From NCBI RefSeq assembly GCF_003416885.1, contig NZ_QVPD01000009.1, positions 52,243 to 116,242 of the forward strand: 64,000 nucleotides of DNA, given 5' to 3'. Position numbers and translations under genes: made by a program. Position 1 is the stretch's first letter. The number at the start of each line of letters is the position of its first letter. Shown one piece after another: positions 62,411 through 64,000 of this stretch. Origin of the DNA: Cognatiluteimonas weifangensis (lineage in GTDB: Bacteria; Pseudomonadota; Gammaproteobacteria; Xanthomonadales; Xanthomonadaceae). The notes below the pieces were generated by a model. It made no database searches, was not told where the DNA came from, and saw only the letters and a program-made list of their open reading frames with translations.

Positions 62411-63766
62411 GTGACCCCGTTGGCCCGCATCGACCAGACGCCGTTCGAGCTCGACATCCTCGACCTGAGCCACGACGGCCGCGGCGTCGCCCGCCGCCCC
62501 GAAGGGCAGGCCGGTGCCGGCAAGGCCGTGTTCGTGACCGGCGCCTTGCCCGGCGAGCGCGTGCTGGCGCAGCAGACCGCGCGCCAGCGCAGCTTCGACG
62601 AAGCCCGGACGCTGCAGGTGCTGCGTGCCTCGCCGCACCGGGTGCCGCCGCGCTGCCCGCACTTCGGCGTGTGCGGCGGCTGCGCGCTGCAGCATCTGGA
62701 TGAAGCGCAGCAGATCCACGCCAAGCAGCGCGTGCTGCTGGAAAACCTGGAGCGCATCGGCCACGTCGCGCCCGCGGCGGTGCTGCCGCCGCTGACCGAC
62801 GCTGCCTGGGGCTACCGGCGCAAGGGCCGGTTCTCGGTGCGGCGGGTGGAGAAGAAGGACAAAACCCTGGTCGGCTTCCGCGAGCAGGATCCGCGTTTCG
62901 TCGCCGACTTGTCGGTCTGCCACACGGTGATCCCGCAGCTCGGTTTCAAGGTCGATGCGCTGGCGGCGCTGGTCGACGGCCTGCAGGCGCGACGCGAGAT
63001 CCCGCAGATCGAGTTCATCGCCGGCGACGCCACGCCGCAGTTCGGCGGGGTCGCGCTGGTGTTCCGTCATCTGCAGCCGCTGCCGGAAGCCGACCACGCG
63101 GCGCTGGAAGCTTTCGGACGGGAGCACGGCTTTGCGATCTTCCTGCAACCCGGCGGCATCGACTCGGTGCGTGCGCTATGGCCCGAAGAGCCGCAGCTGG
63201 CGTTCCGCCTGCCGCAGTGGGACGTGGAACTGCAGTTCCGTCCGCTGGACTTCATCCAGGTCAACGCCGGCCTCAACCAGAAGATGATCGCGCGCGCGCT
63301 GGAACTGCTGGACGCGCAGCGCGACGAGCGCGTGCTCGACCTGTTCTGCGGCCTCGGCAACTTCACCCTGCCGCTGGCGCGCGGAACGCGGGAGGTGGTG
63401 GGCGTGGAGGGCGACGCCGGGCTGGTGCAGCGCGCGCGCGACAATGCCCGCCACAACGGCATCGTCAATGCGGACTTCCATGCCGCCGACCTCGCCCAGG
63501 ACCTGCGCGGGCATCCCTGGATGCGCGCGGGCTTCGACCGCCTGTTGCTGGATCCGCCGCGTTCCGGCGCCGACGCGGTGCTCAAGCAACTGCCGCTGAA
63601 GGGGCTGCAGCGGATCGTGTACGTCAGCTGCCATCCGGCCTCGCTCGCGCGCGATGCCGGTTACCTTGTCAACGAACGCGGCTGGACGCTGCGTTCGGCG
63701 GGTGTGATGGACATGTTCCCGCACACCGCGCACGTGGAGTCGATCGCGCTGTTCGAACCGCGATAG
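62411..63766 (+). CDS. rlmD: 23S rRNA (uracil1939-C5)-methyltransferase
   Basis: A 451-residue RumA-type enzyme. N-terminal TRAM domain (LDILDLSHDGRGVARR), iron-sulfur cysteines in RCPHFGVCGGCALQHL plus SVCHTV, SAM-binding LDLFCGLGNFTLPLA, and catalytic Cys in VYVSCHPASLARD. Start GTG 62411 (VTPLARIDQTPFELD) is the nearest plausible start; a GACAAT about 25 bases upstream may be its -10. The composite repeat copy 3 follows its stop. Confidence 0.92.
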   Translation: MTPLARIDQTPFELDILDLSHDGRGVARRPEGQAGAGKAVFVTGALPGERVLAQQTARQRSFDEARTLQVLRASPHRVPPRCPHFGVCGGCALQHLDEAQQIHAKQRVLLENLERIGHVAPAAVLPPLTDAAWGYRRKGRFSVRRVEKKDKTLVGFREQDPRFVADLSVCHTVIPQLGFKVDALAALVDGLQARREIPQIEFIAGDATPQFGGVALVFRHLQPLPEADHAALEAFGREHGFAIFLQPGGIDSVRALWPEEPQLAFRLPQWDVELQFRPLDFIQVNAGLNQKMIARALELLDAQRDERVLDLFCGLGNFTLPLARGTREVVGVEGDAGLVQRARDNARHNGIVNADFHAADLAQDLRGHPWMRAGFDRLLLDPPRSGADAVLKQLPLKGLQRIVYVSCHPASLARDAGYLVNERGWTLRSAGVMDMFPHTAHVESIALFEPR

Positions 63767-63823
63767 CCTGCCAGTTCGGGCCGGTCTCGCGCATGAAGAA
63801 GCATGCGTGTAGTTCGATCTCTG

Positions 63824-64000
63824 GGACTCCTTGCGGGAAAGCCGATGGCCCGGTGTGCGGGACATGCCGGGAGTACTTCCTTCAAGTGCGGAAACCTTTG
63901 CGGGGGGAAGCCAGTGGCCCGGCCTGTGCGGGACACGCCGTGAATACGTCCCTGTAGGCTCCTCGGCGGCATCCATGCCGCCGACGGTCCCGCACAGGCC
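63824..64000 (-). repeat. Composite palindromic repeat, copy 3, cut by window edge
   Basis: An A half-unit (about 63824-63906) precedes palindrome A with left arm 63907-63934 and the first 14 bases of the right arm (63987-64000), which pair perfectly with the left arm. The core 63935-63990 is identical to the other copies. Same orientation as copy 2. By analogy the spacer and palindrome B should lie just outside the window. Confidence 0.85.

Overview
The window is a very GC-rich, gene-dense piece of a gammaproteobacterial chromosome. Gene content and order (tig-clpP-clpX-lon-hupB-ppiD framed by tRNAs; gloB/mltD beside yafS-rnhA-dnaQ; fabH-fabD-fabG-acpP-fabF-pabB-pabC-mltG-tmk-holB-pilZ; rpoE-rseA-mucD-lepA-lepB-rnc-era-recO) point to Xanthomonadaceae in the broad sense (Lysobacter, Luteimonas or Pseudoxanthomonas type). 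That placement is inference from synteny and protein resemblance. It is core chromosome: I see no insertion sequence, prophage, integrase, CRISPR array or plasmid function.

Layout. 1-651: partial Bax-inhibitor-1 membrane protein. 724-1356: five tRNAs (Pro, Arg, His, Lys, Leu) behind a good sigma70 promoter. 1713-11571: protein folding and quality control (trigger factor, ClpP, ClpX, Lon with a sigma32-type promoter, HU-beta, tRNA-Val and tRNA-Asp, PpiD). 11675-17150: FabI, MltD-like transglycosylase, glyoxalase II, YafS-like methyltransferase, RNase HI, DnaQ, PP2C phosphatase. 17320-22997: tRNA-Ser, DUF6165, heptosyltransferase, Kdo kinase, an MBL-fold hydrolase translationally coupled to moaA-moaC-moaD-moaE. 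23236-26984: SRP RNA and tRNA-Ser on the minus strand, then dnaX-ybaB-recR-HIT. 27429-35564: MoxR-DUF58-transglutaminase-Slp operon, GT39 transferase, methyltransferase, Maf and a small membrane protein. 35687-46887: yceD-rpmF and the fatty-acid/folate/DNA-replication cluster ending in pilZ. 47032-52310: fatty-acid oxidation protein, then the envelope-stress module rpoE-rseA-mucD with a sigmaE-like promoter. 52568-58554: lepA-lepB-DUF4845-rnc-era-recO. 58693-63766: REC-Hpt protein, YdbH/YdbL-like envelope lipid-transport pair, RlmD.

The most unusual content is intergenic. A composite palindromic element occurs at three places (about 8922-9508, 27031-27375 and 63824 to the window end). Each copy contains the same 56-base core (9266-9321 reversed, 27091-27146, 63935-63990), flanked by 28-29 base inverted arms. 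The arms differ between copies, but at one position both arms changed so that pairing is kept. Two copies also carry a second palindrome joined by a conserved spacer. Smaller structured stretches include an REP-like pair at 8381-8525, a chain of perfect hairpins at 23115-23227 next to the SRP RNA gene, and a heptamer tandem repeat plus an 18-base inverted repeat at 56452-56653 separating rnc from era.

Most genes sit in tight operons with 1-4 base start/stop overlaps. Several genes have a -10-like hexamer only 6-10 bases before the start codon, suggesting leaderless or near-leaderless transcripts.
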